The notes below the pieces were generated by a model. It was given only the letters and a program-made list of their open reading frames with translations. It did not search any database and was not told the origin of the DNA. DNA of 64,000 nucleotides from Paraglaciecola arctica (lineage in GTDB: Bacteria > Pseudomonadota > Gammaproteobacteria > Enterobacterales > Alteromonadaceae), in assembly GCF_018861065.1 (NCBI RefSeq), contig NZ_JAHKQO010000049.1, positions 1 to 64,000 of the forward strand, written 5' to 3'. Of this stretch, positions 19,502 through 28,202 are shown piece after piece. A program made the position numbers and the translations under genes. Numbering within the stretch: the stretch's first letter is position 1; each line of letters begins with the position of its first letter.

Positions 19502-20386
19502 TTACTCATCACGACAATCTTCATTGGCAAATTCAATTTCAATGGTAGTGTGCACAAAATCAAACTCATCAAGGCCTTGGCGAAGTTCGTCTTTAAGTGT
19601 TCTCAACTGAGAAACCGAAACATCTTGTTGCAACTCCACATGTGCCGTCATGACGCTATGTTCACCGTCCAAAGACCAGATATGAAAATGATGTATATCC
19701 GCCACATCATCAAATGACATGAGCACTTTACGCACTTCCTCCATCTGCTTAGCATCGGGCGTGGCTTGCAAGAATAACAATAAGGTTTCTTTTAGATTTC
19801 TGACAACATTGAATAAAATGAATAAGGTGAAGCCAATAGATAAAATGGGATCTAAAATTGGCCATGGCTTAAACATCAGCACAATCGATACGATCAGCAC
19901 TGCCACCCAACCTAATACATCTTCAAGCAAATGCCAGTTTAAGATACGCTCGTTTAAGGAACTCCCTTCGCTAAGTTTATACGCAGCAAATCCATTAACG
20001 GCGATGCCAAAAATTGACAGGAGTAACATGCCTTCAACTTGCGGCATTTCGGGTGCAGAAAGTCTTGGGATAGCTTCGAATAAGATCCATATTGAGCCAG
20101 TCGTTAACACTAACCCGTTGATCAATGCACCCAGAAGTGAAAAGCGTTTATAGCCATAGGAAAATGTATTGGTTGCTTCTTTATCACTGAGTTTATTTAA
20201 GCCCCAAGCAGTGCCAATGGATAAGCTATCGCCCAAATCATGCACTGCGTCGGCCATAATAGCCGTGCTGTTTGTCAGCCAGCCGCCGATAAATTCAATG
20301 ATAGTGAACACGACATTCAAGAAAAATGCCCAGCCAATACGTTTTGATGCGCTGTTATCACTGTGACTGTGGTTATGATTATGCAT
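19502..20386 (-). CDS. czcD: CzcD-type cation diffusion facilitator
   Basis: The 294-residue protein is a zinc/cadmium/cobalt-proton antiporter with six membrane helices. It begins with a His-rich stretch (MHNHNHSHSDN), and has the CDF metal sites in TAIMADAVHDLGDSLSIG (helix 2) and NWHLLEDVLGW (helix 5). A cytosolic C-terminal domain carries DIHHFHIWSLDGEHSVMTAHVEL. The ATG at 20384-20386 lies inside the end of the DUF3703 gene, an 8-bp overlap; the frame could be extended upstream, but that would overlap the neighbour fully. It acts in the same metal resistance set as czcCBA. Confidence 0.92.
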   Translation of the reverse strand: MHNHNHSHSDNSASKRIGWAFFLNVVFTIIEFIGGWLTNSTAIMADAVHDLGDSLSIGTAWGLNKLSDKEATNTFSYGYKRFSLLGALINGLVLTTGSIWILFEAIPRLSAPEMPQVEGMLLLSIFGIAVNGFAAYKLSEGSSLNERILNWHLLEDVLGWVAVLIVSIVLMFKPWPILDPILSIGFTLFILFNVVRNLKETLLLFLQATPDAKQMEEVRKVLMSFDDVADIHHFHIWSLDGEHSVMTAHVELQQDVSVSQLRTLKDELRQGLDEFDFVHTTIEIEFANEDCRDE

Positions 20387-20738
20387 GGTTGATTTTGTCC
20401 AATATCGCTTGATTTTCGGCACTGATTGGCAGTCGCTTAAAGGGGCTGATGTCAGTGCCACCTGTATTCCCTTTGGGTACAAGGCCGATAGCTGTTTTGG
20501 TTGCAGCACCAACTATTCTTATTACTTGTCCAAAAACGGCTCTCCAATCTTTGTTTAGAAGACCATGTCGCAGCATTTTACAATGAATTAAACAATGATA
20601 ATAAGTAGAGTGCTGACCAATTACATGCGCATCCTCCAGCGCTGCAAATGCCTGCCCCTCATTATTGTTAGACATTGCATCTGAGTAATCTGTTAATTTG
20701 GAATCGATATGCGGCTTAACGGTTTTATTGTATTTCAT
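20379..20738 (-). CDS. DUF3703 protein of metal-resistance operon
   Basis: The 119-residue soluble protein shows the features of DUF3703: AFAALEDAHVIGQHSTYYHCLIHCKMLRHG near 29-58, then VFGQVIRIVGAATKTAIGLVPKGNTGGTDISPFKRLPI. The conserved His and Cys residues suggest metal contact. Members are found beside cation transporters and mercury or cadmium resistance genes, and no biochemical function is known to me. It overlaps the upstream transporter gene by 4 bp (ATGA) and czcD by 8 bp, so all three are translated together. Confidence 0.82.
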   Translation of the reverse strand: MKYNKTVKPHIDSKLTDYSDAMSNNNEGQAFAALEDAHVIGQHSTYYHCLIHCKMLRHGLLNKDWRAVFGQVIRIVGAATKTAIGLVPKGNTGGTDISPFKRLPISAENQAILDKINHA

Positions 20739-21370
20739 AGTGGATCACCCGCTTTACCTTTAGATAGTTCATTATTAAGTACTTCCTGCTTGGCGTCTTT
20801 CAGGATCATCCACGCTCCGCGCAACACGGCAATCGACACTATACAGCCGATAACCAGATCCGGTACTCTGCTATCAAGCCATACCACTAGAACACCGGCG
20901 ATGATGACACCCATGTTGGCAATGACATCGTTAGCTGAAAAAATCCAGCTGGCTCGCATATGTACTTCGTCGTTTTTATGATTACGAATAATCACCAAGC
21001 AAGCGACGTTTGCAATTAGTGCAATGAACCCCATTCCTATCATTAATGATGAGATAGGCTCACTGCCCAAGAATAATCTTCTCGTAATATCAATGAGAAT
21101 GATCACGCCCAGCAATAGCTGAAAGTAACCACTGATTTGCGCAGCTTTGGCTTTGTGAAGTATAGATTTACCCACAGCATAAATGCCTATGCCGTATACA
21201 ACCGCATCCGCTAGCATGTCCATAGAGTCTGCTATCAAAGCAGTAGAGTCAGCCAAAATACCCACGGTCATCTCAACGAAAAACATCGTCGCATTGATGC
21301 CGAGCAGCCAATACAGCACCCGTTTTTGTGAGGCATCTTTGATTTCCACTTCACAGCCGCAACCACTCAT
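20735..21370 (-). CDS. Cation transporter of the CDF superfamily
   Basis: The 211-residue protein has a Cys-rich start (MSGCGCEVE) and five or six membrane helices, with the CDF-like metal site TALIADSMDMLADAVVYGIG in helix 2 and a second polar site RASWIFSANDVIANMG. It lacks the cytosolic C-terminal domain of classic CDF proteins. Short members of this kind occur in heavy-metal operons with MerR regulators. It is the first gene read from the MerR-type promoter, and overlaps DUF3703. It probably exports Cd, Zn or Co from the cytosol. Confidence 0.88.
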   Translation of the reverse strand: MSGCGCEVEIKDASQKRVLYWLLGINATMFFVEMTVGILADSTALIADSMDMLADAVVYGIGIYAVGKSILHKAKAAQISGYFQLLLGVIILIDITRRLFLGSEPISSLMIGMGFIALIANVACLVIIRNHKNDEVHMRASWIFSANDVIANMGVIIAGVLVVWLDSRVPDLVIGCIVSIAVLRGAWMILKDAKQEVLNNELSKGKAGDPL

Positions 21371-21402
21371 TGTTCAACTCTTATTCCCAAAACTATAGGT
21401 AC

Positions 21403-21433
21403 AGTGTAAAGTCTATACCTAGTATAGAGTCAA
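21403..21433 (-). promoter_or_regulatory. MerR-type promoter and operator
   Basis: Read on the minus strand, a -35 box TTGACT (21433-21428) and a -10 box TACACT (21408-21403) are 19 bp apart, longer than usual, as in promoters activated by MerR regulators. The spacer holds a perfect dyad, CTATAC-TAG-GTATAG on the complementary reading (21413-21427). It would drive the minus-strand transporter operon and lies 18 bp from the divergent merR-family gene. Confidence 0.85.
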
Positions 21434-21451
21434 CAACACAAAGGCACGTTT

Positions 21452-21841
21452 ATGAAAATAGGTGAGCTATCAAAAAAAAGTGGGTGTTCTATTCAGACGA
21501 TCCGTTTTTATGAAAAACAGGGTTTGTTAGAGGCTTGCAATCGCAGTGAAGGTAACTACAGAATTTACGACGCCTCATCGTTGAGAGCACTGCGATTCAT
21601 TAAACAATGTCGCTCATTAGATTTGACCATACTAGAAATTAAACAGCTGTTGAATACGAAAAACAATCCCGATAAAAGTTGTTCTAGTGTGAACAATTTG
21701 ATCCAGCAACATATGGTTGAAGTCACACATCGCATTGCAGAGCTTGAGGAGCTAAAACTTACCCTATCTGAGATGGCCTCGGCATGCACAGATAATAGAA
21801 AAGTTAAAGAATGTGGGGTTTTGCAGTTGCTTGAAGAGTGA
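21452..21841 (+). CDS. MerR-family heavy-metal regulator (CadR/PbrR/ZntR-like)
   Basis: The 129-residue regulator has the N-terminal winged helix of the MerR family (MKIGELSKKSGCSIQTIRFYEKQGLLEA), a dimerisation helix, and cysteines arranged as in Cd/Pb/Zn sensors: Cys77 region (KSCSSVNNL) plus ACTDNRKVKECGVL near the C-terminus. Such proteins twist the 19-bp-spaced promoter when metal binds. It faces the transporter operon divergently, across the matching dyad at 21413-21427. The metal cannot be fixed from sequence; CadR-like Cd/Zn sensing fits the Czc cargo. Confidence 0.9.
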   Translation: MKIGELSKKSGCSIQTIRFYEKQGLLEACNRSEGNYRIYDASSLRALRFIKQCRSLDLTILEIKQLLNTKNNPDKSCSSVNNLIQQHMVEVTHRIAELEELKLTLSEMASACTDNRKVKECGVLQLLEE

Positions 21842-21885
21842 CATTCATATCTATAAGTCCTGTGGTTTTATATTTGTCAACGGAT

Positions 21886-22101
21886 TCATAGTGATACAGG
21901 CTCGACGAATTGAAATTCGATAAAGTAACCAATACACAATAAATAGCTATTATCGCTATATTGGGCTAAGCCGTCGGTCGGCAATGATAGCTTCAATGTC
22001 ACGTGATCAATCATTCTTGAGCATCGAGTTAATTCAATTAACCTATACAGATTCAATATTTTAGCGGCATCTTTTTGATTCAGTACCGGACATTCAAACA
22101 T
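21886..22101 (-). CDS. Possible small ORF of unknown function
   Basis: A 71-codon frame begins MFECPVLNQKDAAKILNLY. No ribosome site is convincing and no motif is recognised. It lies in a cargo gap with AT-rich DNA and may be the remnant of a longer gene. Confidence 0.25.
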   Translation of the reverse strand: MFECPVLNQKDAAKILNLYRLIELTRCSRMIDHVTLKLSLPTDGLAQYSDNSYLLCIGYFIEFQFVEPVSL

Positions 22102-22776
22102 GTCAGAGTGGATTTATGAGATTGACGTTGTCTCATTTGAGTATACCCCTGCGATACATTGTAAAAGTGTCTCATAAGGGTTGTTATTAATGAGAATAAG
22201 TGGCTTTGCAAATTACTCTTAGACTTTTAATAGATGCAAATCATTGTAGCCATTTTTGCTTAATGCCTAGTATGTATTACAGATCAAAAAACGTTGCATA
22301 ATCTTGGGGCGGGGCGCCCATTTGCCAGCCGGTGGTAGAGTATATGAAAAGTCACCCTTAGTGCTGAAACAGTCGATTATTTCAGGATCAGCAAGTGCCG
22401 GTTCTGGTGGCAAACGAGAGCATCAAACTAGTTACTTCGTACCACTGGTATGTCCGCTTTTAGCAAAGAATCGAAGGATGAGTTTGAGCGAAAGCGGCCT
22501 GTCTAACTTTTGTTATTATTTTAATCGAAATTCAAAACTGATCCCTAAATAGTATGCTTCAGACAATGCAACCTACCCTAATTTAAATAGCCGCTGTATT
22601 TATGGTGTACAAGAAAAAAGTAACTTTTGAGTGATATTTGCATCTGTATATTTCGAATTAAATATAGTTGGGGTATCTAGTAAAATGTTTTAAAGTATAG
22701 ATTATTATTTATACAAGTTGATAACTAACAACAGTCGTAATGTCAAGGAAAGATAAAATAAGATAGGGGAACGGAC
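22102..22776. other. Non-coding gap before STAND gene
   Basis: I see no supported gene here. An 82-codon frame at 22304-22552 has no ribosome site and a low-complexity product, and is not called. The GC-rich patch near 22305-22335 stands out from the AT-rich surroundings and may be debris of an earlier insertion. The last 100 bp are AT-rich and probably hold the promoter of the STAND gene (ribosome site AGGGGAACGGAC before 22777). Confidence 0.4.
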
Positions 22777-25599
22777 ATGGAACGAGCTGAAAATAAATCA
22801 TTCATGGCAACGCTCACTATTCAGATTGGAGCGGTAGCGGCCTACGCTGCTGGTTTTGAACCAATTGTAGATTCTGTTGCAAATGTAAGCGATAAAATGG
22901 GCATTCCTAAACTACACGTAGTTGCAATTTTTGCACTTCCGCTAATGTGGCTTCTTTTAATCAAGCTCAAAAACTTGATTAATCATTGGTTAACTAATGG
23001 CAGTTTTATTGAAGGTAAGGAATACCAAGTTGATACTTTCCGTTTGAGACCATTTGAATATTCTGCTTTGGATATCGAGAAATATAAAAACCGTTTACGT
23101 TCCGATGGCCTTGAAGTTGAGATTGCAGAATGGATTGCTAGCTCTAACGCTCCAGTATTATACCTAACTGGTAAGTCAGGATCGGGGAAAAGCTCACTTC
23201 TTGCAGCTTCCGTTTTTCCTTCTCTAAAGCAACAAGACACAAGTTTGCAGATTTGCTCCATACGAGTTTATAGCGATCCTATTGTTGATTTACAGCAAGG
23301 ACTTGAAAAACTAAGTGAAGTGTCACTGACACCCAGAGAAGAATGTTGCAATGAACGTATCAAGGCGATTCTCAGATCATTAGCCCAAAGAGGGCAGGTA
23401 ATAATCGCTATTGATCAATTCGAAGAACTACTAATTCTTCATAGTGAAAAGCAGCAAGAACCATTTTGGATATTAGTTAACGAACTATCTCAAAAACCAA
23501 TTGAAGGAATCAAATTCCTATTTGTATGTCGTGAGGATTATTTATCCGAACTGGAGCAAGTTAGTACATTTTTGCCTCGTTTACGCTCTTTTGAAAATTG
23601 GCGACAAGTTGGGTTATTCAAAGAAAGTATGGCAAGGGCGTTTTTGACTTCAAGTGGATTAAAAATTGGTTCACGCTTAATGGAAAAATTGTTGAAAGAG
23701 GCAAGTGATGTAGAAGAAACAAAAGGACAGTATCGACCTATCATTTTAAATATGTTGGGATTGTCACTTGAACGACATATTCAACCAGCAAAACGTTTAT
23801 TTCTTGGCAAGTCGTCAAGCCTTCTGCGCAACCTTGTTGAAGCGGAAGTTGGTGCGGGAGAAGATAGTTGGGGCATTCTAGCATCGATGATTACAGACAA
23901 AAGTACAAAACGAGCTTTGTCGTCAATTCAAATATCAAGGGAAAGTGGACTTTCGTGTAACACAACCAACGCAATATTAAGGAAATTAGAACTAAAAGGA
24001 ATTGTAAGGCAAATCAATGAGGATGAGCAGGTTTGGGAGATATCTCATGATTTTATAGCTAGAATATTAGCGGGCTCGATTTCCACACGCCAAAACGCAC
24101 TTCTACCAAAAATAAAACCATGGCTTGCACCGACTTTTAGTCTTGCTCTTTTAGGGGCGATAACGTTGCCATCCACCGAAAATGACAGAATATTAGAATT
24201 AGTGACACGTATAAATCAACATGAAAGTACGTGCGTACTCAAGAAAAACCAAAAATACCATTGTAATATTAAATTAGGATATGATGGCCTAGGAGAAACG
24301 TTGTTGAGTTCTGTAACAGAGTTAGATGAGCTTATACCCGTAACTTCTATGGTTGTTAAAAATATACATTCTAGTCAGACGATTGAAGATATTGTTCAAT
24401 TATCGAATCTCACTGATTTCACGCTATTTACGGATGAAGTACTATCACTACCTGAAAGTATTGGTCAGTTGCTGAATCTCACAACACTTGATCTTCGTGG
24501 TAGTGGTATAATGTCGATACCTGAAAGTATCGGTCAATTGAAAAATCTCACTGAGGTCAGGCTTTATTCAGATGAGTTGCAATCACTGCCTGAAAGCATC
24601 GGGCAATTGACGAATCTTACAAAACTCGATCTTCGCTATAATGGTGAATTTCTTCCTGAAAGTATCGGGCAGTTAACGAACCTTACTGAGCTGGAGCTTT
24701 ATATGTTTAAGTCTCTATCACTACCTGAAAGTTTCGGCCAGTTGAAGAATCTCTCTACGCTAACTCTTTATGCAAATGAATTCTCATCACCACCTGAAAA
24801 TTTAGGTCAATTGACGAATCTCTCCTATCTTTACCTTAGAATTAACAAGTTAGAGTCACTACCAGAAAGTTTCGGCCAATTGAAGAATCTCACAACACTT
24901 GTTTTTAGCGGCAACAAGTTAGAGTCACTACCTGAAAGTTTCGGCCAGTTGAAGAATCTCACAACACTTGACCTTAGCAGTAACAAGTTAGAGTCATTAC
25001 CCGAAAGTTTCGGTCACTTGACGAATCTCTCCGAGCTTAACCTTGACCATAACAGTTTAGAATCACTACCTGAATCTCTGAATCAGTTGAATAATCTAAC
25101 AAGGCTTGACGTTCGAAATATCGGTTTAAAGTCGATACCGGAAAGTTTCGGTCAGTTGACGAGTCTCTCCGAGCTTAACCTTGGCTATAACAAGTTAGAG
25201 TCACTACCTGAAAGTTTCGGCCAGTTGAAGAATCTCACAACACTTGACCTTAGCGATAACAAGTTAGAGTCATTACCCGAAAGTTTCGGTCACTTGACGA
25301 ATCTCTCAGAGCTTGACCTTAACTATAACAGTTTAGAGTCCCTACCTGAAAGCTTCGACCAGTTGGAGAAACTTACAACACTTGACCTTAGCAGCAACAA
25401 TTTAAAGTCACTACCTGAAAATTTCGGTCAGTTGGTAAACCTTAGAGTGCTTGACGTAAGGTTCAACCCTTTAATACCGCTAGAAAGCATCATTCAGCTA
25501 AATAGCCTCACAGAGGTCTATATGGATGAAAATCAATCGAAATCACTTCCTGAAAGCTTGAATCATCTAAAATACAAGTTTTTTGATTTTAAACTTTAG
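22777..25599 (+). CDS. Membrane STAND NTPase with leucine-rich repeats
   Basis: The 940-residue protein combines two N-terminal hydrophobic segments (about 12-30 and 46-66), a P-loop NTPase of the STAND class (Walker A GKSGSGKS at 132-139; Walker B VIIAIDQFEEL at 208-217 with Asp213), a winged-helix-like region near 370-430, a third hydrophobic stretch near 455-470, and about 17 leucine-rich repeats of 23 residues from about 550 to the end (consensus LPESFGQLKNLTTLDLSSNKLES). Bacterial STAND proteins with C-terminal sensor repeats, such as the Avs and bNACHT groups, act as NLR-like anti-phage sensors. Here the effector would be the membrane part. No partner gene is adjacent, so it may act alone. 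Role in defence is inference. Confidence 0.88.
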   Translation: MERAENKSFMATLTIQIGAVAAYAAGFEPIVDSVANVSDKMGIPKLHVVAIFALPLMWLLLIKLKNLINHWLTNGSFIEGKEYQVDTFRLRPFEYSALDIEKYKNRLRSDGLEVEIAEWIASSNAPVLYLTGKSGSGKSSLLAASVFPSLKQQDTSLQICSIRVYSDPIVDLQQGLEKLSEVSLTPREECCNERIKAILRSLAQRGQVIIAIDQFEELLILHSEKQQEPFWILVNELSQKPIEGIKFLFVCREDYLSELEQVSTFLPRLRSFENWRQVGLFKESMARAFLTSSGLKIGSRLMEKLLKEASDVEETKGQYRPIILNMLGLSLERHIQPAKRLFLGKSSSLLRNLVEAEVGAGEDSWGILASMITDKSTKRALSSIQISRESGLSCNTTNAILRKLELKGIVRQINEDEQVWEISHDFIARILAGSISTRQNALLPKIKPWLAPTFSLALLGAITLPSTENDRILELVTRINQHESTCVLKKNQKYHCNIKLGYDGLGETLLSSVTELDELIPVTSMVVKNIHSSQTIEDIVQLSNLTDFTLFTDEVLSLPESIGQLLNLTTLDLRGSGIMSIPESIGQLKNLTEVRLYSDELQSLPESIGQLTNLTKLDLRYNGEFLPESIGQLTNLTELELYMFKSLSLPESFGQLKNLSTLTLYANEFSSPPENLGQLTNLSYLYLRINKLESLPESFGQLKNLTTLVFSGNKLESLPESFGQLKNLTTLDLSSNKLESLPESFGHLTNLSELNLDHNSLESLPESLNQLNNLTRLDVRNIGLKSIPESFGQLTSLSELNLGYNKLESLPESFGQLKNLTTLDLSDNKLESLPESFGHLTNLSELDLNYNSLESLPESFDQLEKLTTLDLSSNNLKSLPENFGQLVNLRVLDVRFNPLIPLESIIQLNSLTEVYMDENQSKSLPESLNHLKYKFFDFKL
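24441..25575 (+). repeat. Tandem 69-bp repeats encoding LRRs
   Basis: About 17 in-frame units of 69 bp encode the leucine-rich repeats. The middle units (about 24840-25400) are nearly identical in DNA, sharing CTACCTGAAAGTTTCGGCCA and TTGAAGAATCTCACAACACT blocks, while the outer units have diverged. Such a pattern points to recent duplication or gene conversion and could change repeat number quickly. Confidence 0.9.
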
Positions 25600-25881
25600 T
25601 CTTTGAACTTTTTAATATCTAAGATGTTGATTCTTTCATAATGACCTGCGTGATTAGAGCAATTGATTCATATAAGTGATTGACTTTTCTCATGTCAAAG
25701 GAAAAGCTAATAGAGATACCTGAGGTATTCTAGGTTTCGAATTCATATTTATAGACTCTAAACTTAGTTAATGGCACAAAGGGGATCCAAATCTGAGCCA
25801 AGATCAAAAGACAGTGATTTGATTTATTGGACTTAAATTGAAGTGTTTGAAATTCATTTCAAGTGACTTCATGTAGTATTG

Positions 25882-25906
25882 CCCTCATTTATGAGAGGGG
25901 TTTTTT
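25882..25906 (+). terminator. Rho-independent terminator
   Basis: CCCTC and GAGGG pair around a short AT loop and are followed by GTTTTTT. It lies about 280 bp after the STAND gene stop, in the same direction. The remaining gap (25600-26017) shows no gene. Confidence 0.7.
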
Positions 25907-26017
25907 ATTGAATGATAACTACCGATGTTGGCATATATCCCCCTATCAGTTTTGGTAAGCATTAATTAATAAAACTCCTAATATTTCCTTCGTAAATACC
26001 CCACATATTGAGAATGT

Positions 26018-26692
26018 TCATTCCTTTGAAGTAGCTAATTGATGCATTCTCTTTACTATATTGCCAACAGTGCTTGCCCAGAACATACCGCCGTTGGCTG
26101 TTTGAACATTCATTTGGTTTAATCGTTTTGCAATATCGGAGTAAGCCACCGAGGTTAAGGTCATAGGTTCAATAATTGGCCATAAATTTTGAGCAAATTG
26201 ATCTGCTTGTTTACGCTTGGCTACATTGCGTTCGTTTGTTTTGGTTCTAAGGCCTCCTAAGCGAGTGCCACGGCTTTTTGCCTCGGCAAGTGCGGCCTTT
26301 GTTCGCTTACTTATGAACTCTCTCTCCTGTTCCGCCAAGGCAGCGTAAATATGAAGTTGAAAGGGGTCAGCGTGTGGCATTGTAGCTACTTTGAAATTCA
26401 GTTTTCTATCTTCCATTAACGAAGCGATGAACGATACTTTCCTGCTTAGACGGTCAAGCTTAGCCACTAAAAGTGTAGCGTCATGTTTCTTAGACAAATT
26501 GATTGCTTCGTTTAACGTAGCTCTTGCTGAATTAGCGCCTGAGTCTACTTCTATAAACTCTTCAATAACCTTGTACGGAGTTGTGCTGTAGTTATCGAGA
26601 TAAAGCCGAATGTCTCGCTTCTGAGCCTCCAACCCCAAACCTGATTTACCCTGTTCTTTGGTACTCACTCGTAAATACGTAATGTATTCCAT
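26018..26692 (-). CDS. Serine recombinase (resolvase/invertase family)
   Basis: The 224-residue protein has the serine recombinase catalytic domain: the start ITYLRVSTKEQGKSGLGLEAQ with the nucleophile Ser at about residue 10, LLVAKLDRLSRKVSFI with the catalytic Arg residues near 80-88, and AEQEREFISKRTKAALAEAKSRG near 125-147 leading to a C-terminal helix-turn-helix. Members invert, resolve or integrate DNA. It is opposite in direction to the STAND gene. Its length suits a small resolvase or invertase rather than a large phage integrase. Its target is not evident. Confidence 0.9.
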   Translation of the reverse strand: MEYITYLRVSTKEQGKSGLGLEAQKRDIRLYLDNYSTTPYKVIEEFIEVDSGANSARATLNEAINLSKKHDATLLVAKLDRLSRKVSFIASLMEDRKLNFKVATMPHADPFQLHIYAALAEQEREFISKRTKAALAEAKSRGTRLGGLRTKTNERNVAKRKQADQFAQNLWPIIEPMTLTSVAYSDIAKRLNQMNVQTANGGMFWASTVGNIVKRMHQLATSKE

Positions 26693-26816
26693 GATTATAA
26701 TCTCCTATACAAGATAGCAACGGTGGTTGTGTTTTGTATGCTTTAAGTCAACTATAAGTATCGGTAGCTGTGGCGTCAATGGATAAACCTGAAGAAAAGA
26801 AAGACAGCTAGCCTGT

Positions 26817-26982
26817 ATAGCTAAAGCCAAGCAAGAGCGCCCTGAAGTCTATCAGGGGCGTAAAGTTACTTCAGATGGTGAATGAGGTAAGAGATTTATT
26901 AGGAAGAGGACTGAAGCCTGTGGAGGTCGCTAAAAAGCTGGGTATTAGTAGGGCAACTGTATACCGATACCGTTGTGGTTAA
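26817..26982 (+). pseudogene. Remnant of a resolvase C-terminus, frameshifted
   Basis: Translation gives IAKAKQERPEVYQGRK in one frame and, after a stop and a frame change near 26875, VRDLLGRGLKPVEVAKKLGISRATVYRYRCG in another. This is the linker and helix-turn-helix end of a Tn3/Hin-type resolvase. The catalytic domain is missing. It is a decayed copy on the opposite strand to, and unlike, the intact recombinase at 26018-26692. Confidence 0.75.
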
Positions 26983-27003
26983 ACATTACTTAAAGGGAAA
27001 CAA

Positions 27004-27080
27004 AAGTCCTAGATATAAGCGATATCATTGATAGATACCGTGGGACAAAAAAACTCCTACACAAATGTTGTAACCTTATA
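27004..27080. repeat. 77-bp conserved element, copy B
   Basis: This is the partner of 12927-13003 in the same orientation, aligned over 77 bp without gaps. It follows the resolvase remnant and precedes the cassette array. The remaining gap up to 27593 is AT-rich with no gene. GCGTTATG at 27570-27577 resembles the right end (R') of an attC site just before the first cassette gene. Confidence 0.6.
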
Positions 27081-27593
27081 TTTAGTAGCTTAGACTTGAT
27101 CTGAAGTTTGAAAACTAACGCTCTTGACTTCATCTGACATTCGGCACTGTGCCAATGCAGATCTTTGCCATTGGCTTTGTAGTCGTAATGAGTTTCAATA
27201 AATCGGACTTTGAATTAACTGACTCGCCAACTAGTTTCTACCTAAATTGACTGTATACAAAATCAGGGATAATGAGATTTAGTAAAAATGTCAATTGCGC
27301 TTCCTATTATATAATTCTGATTGGTCTCACTTTCTTTTTCTCAAAAACAATAAGTTATTAATTTAAGAATGGAAAATATTTTTCACATAGTTTTTAATGG
27401 GAAGCAGAAAAGTTTCGTTAAAGTCAGGTCTCGTTTTGCTTTTGTAACTCTTTAAGGTTTTGATTGCAGGATAGTAAAAAATACTTAATAAAACCAAAAA
27501 GTAAGTTCTGTAAATGACGGAAGTAAAAATCAGATCGAGTAGTTATATATACGACATGCTCGATAATAAGCGTTATGTTTTTGGCGATGATTT

Positions 27594-28085
27594 ATGACTA
27601 AGATTCAAAAGTTTGATTGTTTATCCATAAGGAGCAGTATGACTCAATTATCCAATATTATGCATAAAGAACATGATGGTTTTTTCTATGTGTATTTCGA
27701 AAACTACGATGATGATTGTAATTGCAAGTGGAGAAAAAATTCTGAGAATGAAAACGTTTATAATATCGAGCGTGTAGATATATTATCTGAATTTCGTAGA
27801 AAAGGATTCGCTCGAGTATTACTAACGGATGCAATTAAACGTATTGCAGTAGAGTGTCCCCAAGCTTGCATAGAGATCTTAGCAAAGCCAGAAGAAGATA
27901 GCGGGGTAACTGTGGAAAATCTTGTAGCTTTCTATGAATCTCTTGGTTTTGAAAAGCATTTAGATTTGAAAACTTATGTTAACCTCCGTCTGTATTTGGA
28001 TGATTCTGCGAAGCCGGACATAGTGTACGATTATCCATTATATTTCAAATACGTTATTTCTAACAAAGACATAACAAGCAATTAA
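27594..28085 (+). CDS. GNAT-family acetyltransferase (cassette gene)
   Basis: The 163-residue protein has the GNAT acetyl-CoA binding motif in ERVDILSEFRRKGFARVLLTDAIKRI (residues about 58-85; R/Q-x-x-G-x-G/A block) and the motif-B helix in ENLVAFYESLGFEKH. It would acetylate a small molecule or protein; the target cannot be told. The stop codon lies inside the attC-like site at 28071-28169, the usual geometry of an integron gene cassette. GNAT genes are common cassette cargo. Confidence 0.82.
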   Translation: MTKIQKFDCLSIRSSMTQLSNIMHKEHDGFFYVYFENYDDDCNCKWRKNSENENVYNIERVDILSEFRRKGFARVLLTDAIKRIAVECPQACIEILAKPEEDSGVTVENLVAFYESLGFEKHLDLKTYVNLRLYLDDSAKPDIVYDYPLYFKYVISNKDITSN

Positions 28086-28169
28086 ACAAGGACAAAAAAC
28101 AGTTGGCTTTTGTTCCTTCGTCACTATTTTAGCCAACATTTTTTTGTCTATTAATGTGGGCGTTAGGGC
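28071..28169 (+). repeat. attC-like recombination site 1
   Basis: The site starts ATAACAAGC and ends GGGCGTTAGGGC, matching the R'' and R' boxes of integron attC sites, with inner arms GTTGGCT and AGCCAAC that pair. Its about 100-bp length and internal sequence resemble the long attC sites of Vibrio-type chromosomal integrons. It aligns closely with the site at 31114-31210. Confidence 0.8.
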
Positions 28170-28202
28170 TATTAACCAATATCGAGTGGGCTGAAAGTAC
28201 AT

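Noticed and set aside
20387-20512. N-terminal extension of czcD by 42 codons
   Set aside because: It overlaps the DUF3703 gene and the typical His-rich CDF start is at 20386.
22304-22552. 82-codon frame with Gly/Ser-rich start
   Set aside because: No ribosome site, no motif, and a low-complexity product; treated as non-coding or debris.
24441-25575. Regular direct repeats, considered as CRISPR
   Set aside because: The units are 69 bp, in frame and encode leucine-rich repeats; there are no spacers or cas genes.
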